A DNA stretch of 64,000 bases, taken from Anthopleura xanthogrammica. Taxonomy: Eukaryota > Cnidaria > Anthozoa > Actiniaria > Actiniidae. Where the stretch lies: assembly GCA_964019055.1 (NCBI GenBank), contig OZ025216.1:434001-498000 (forward strand), read 5' to 3'. The notes beneath the pieces are model-generated. The model saw only the letters and a program-made list of their open reading frames with translations. It searched no databases and was not told the origin of the DNA. A program made the translations under genes and the position numbers. Of this stretch, positions 63,601 through 64,000 are shown one piece after another (the stretch's first letter is position 1; every line of letters begins with the position of its first letter).

Positions 63601-64000
63601 TACAAGATCTGGGAGTTTGTACACCAGAAAGTTGACTCATTATCAGCAGATGGTGAATCATGCTTGTCTTCTGTGATACTGTCGACATTAGAATGAACAA
63701 CTGGATCAGACTTGCATTCTTTACCACTACCAACCAAGTTCTTTTCAATTTGATTGACTGAACAAGTATTTGAATATTCTTTCATATGACATTGAAACCG
63801 TTTAAAGATAAAGTCTATTATCCTTTGTATCACATGAAGTTGTTGATTCTTGTCAGTAATGTGTTCACACAGTAATGTCAAACCATCTAACAGTACCTGG
63901 ACCAAAGTGGAACAGTTTTGCATTGTTGCAAAACTGGGTAGTAAGCAGTCAAACACCACAGTGAACAAATCACTGTCTTGGAAAGAAACGGTAGCAGAAA
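57665..64000 (-). CDS. Unrecognised helical protein, C-terminal part (5' end beyond the window)
   Basis: Exons: 63254-64000 (open to the edge), 62642-62931, 61982-62305, 61234-61383, 60446-60866, 59637-59777, 59134-59270, 58706-58792, about 57943-58229, and 57665-57892 with stop. The first seven join in phase. The next junction closes only if the donor of 59134-59270 is four or five bases inside the strong one, or if a small exon is missed. The donor before the last exon is also ambiguous. The product (about 800 residues seen) is Leu-rich and looks like stacked helices, as in HEAT/ARM proteins: for example KYAFSISLLSALDITCDS and LVLVNLEESIHVIHSVFQ. No catalytic motif, signal peptide or membrane helix is convincing. 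I do not recognise the family; a large nuclear or scaffold helical-repeat protein is a guess. Confidence 0.75.
58860..59065 (-). mobile_element. tRNA-derived SINE copy (reverse)
   Basis: GGAATTTAGAAGTTGATTTT, GGAGGGAGGAAAACCGGAGA, GAAAAACCCTCGAAGCACAG and the complement of a tRNA-like head ending GGTGAGGGGAGGCGC. It lies between exons 58792 and 59134 of the third gene, just where phase is uncertain. Confidence 0.82.
59845..60030 (-). mobile_element. tRNA-derived SINE copy (reverse)
   Basis: TTGGAATTTAGAAGTTAGTT, GGCGGGAGGAAAACTGGAG, ACCCTCGAAGCACAGGAGAG then a diverged head. Close to the 58860 copy, which suggests a recent subfamily. Confidence 0.8.
60191..60372. mobile_element. MITE family B (duplicated arm plus inverted arm)
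   Basis: CATTGTGGTCTAGCTTGGGT with ATAAACATCTTTTCTTCATC occurs twice in tandem (about 60201 and 60269), then once inverted (CCAAACTAGACCACAATGCA, 60342-60361). A related copy lies at 6091-6190 in an RNF213 intron. Confidence 0.85.
61830..61962. mobile_element. Foldback element (family with TAGACCCCTT ends)
   Basis: TATAGACCCCTTTCACATGA on the left, and TGCAAGGGGTCTATTG on the right, are inverted; CAATTTGGAGGACAAAACAA returns as TTGTTTTGTCCTCCAAATTG. About 130 bases, in an intron of the third gene. Confidence 0.85.
62350..62550 (-). mobile_element. tRNA-derived SINE copy (reverse)
   Basis: AAGGAGGGATGAAAACGGAG, GAAAAACCCTCGAAGCACAG, CACCGAGCCCCGCAGGACTT, GAACCTGGGTTGCATTGGTG (complement of a B box) and AGCAAGCACTCTCACTGC. 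Well preserved. Intronic in the third gene. Confidence 0.85.
63010..63190 (-). mobile_element. tRNA-derived SINE copy (reverse), diverged
   Basis: TTGGAATTTAGCTTAAGTTT, GGAGGGATGTAACCTGG, AAATTAAGGGAGAGACC and GCAAGACCTCAGAAGTGAGA follow the family order. It lies between exons 62931 and 63254. Confidence 0.7.

Overview
The window is metazoan nuclear DNA: AT-rich, with dozens of short exons joined by GT-AG introns, many tRNA-derived SINEs, foldback (MITE-like) elements and very long simple-sequence and minisatellite arrays. All three protein genes that can be supported lie on the minus strand. The gene content (an ancient-type RNF213, and a secretin-like 7TM receptor with an extracellular somatomedin B domain but no visible GPS motif) and the SINE style suggest a marine invertebrate, most likely a cnidarian such as a coral or sea anemone. 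That assignment is inference and no species is named.

Positions 605-39620 (minus) hold most of an RNF213 (mysterin) orthologue. Splice sites and reading phase allow about 69 coding exons and about 14.7 kb of CDS to be placed. The order is an N-terminal zinc-ribbon-like exon with the start codon, acidic/Gln-Ser-Pro linkers, the helical N-terminal arm, three AAA units with Walker A motifs, the later AAA units, the helical E3 module, a C3HC4 RING, and a split RZ zinc finger at the left end. The last several hundred codons lie outside the window on the left.

Positions 39621-42825 are intergenic and dominated by a 36-bp G-rich minisatellite that sits between two diverged direct copies of a roughly 160-bp sequence. 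Positions 42826-54690 (minus) hold a complete 7-exon gene for a secretin-like 7TM receptor (predicted 901 residues, phases consistent throughout). Its introns carry a tetranucleotide array of about 0.9 kb and a 64-bp minisatellite array of about 4.8 kb. Positions 54691-57664 are intergenic; a TATA box lies just upstream of the receptor gene. Positions 57665-64000 (minus) hold the 3' part of a third gene, a helical-looking protein that I do not recognise; its 5' end lies beyond the right edge.

The three genes are tandem on one strand and there is no sign that they form a functional unit. The most unusual material is in the repeats: a 104-bp duplication creating a decoy acceptor in the receptor gene, a near-perfect hairpin a few bases from an RNF213 donor, a GC-AG intron required by reading phase, a hammerhead-like structured motif, two MITE families each shared between distant sites, and a higher-order minisatellite. 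I see no CRISPR array, operon or other prokaryote-type system.
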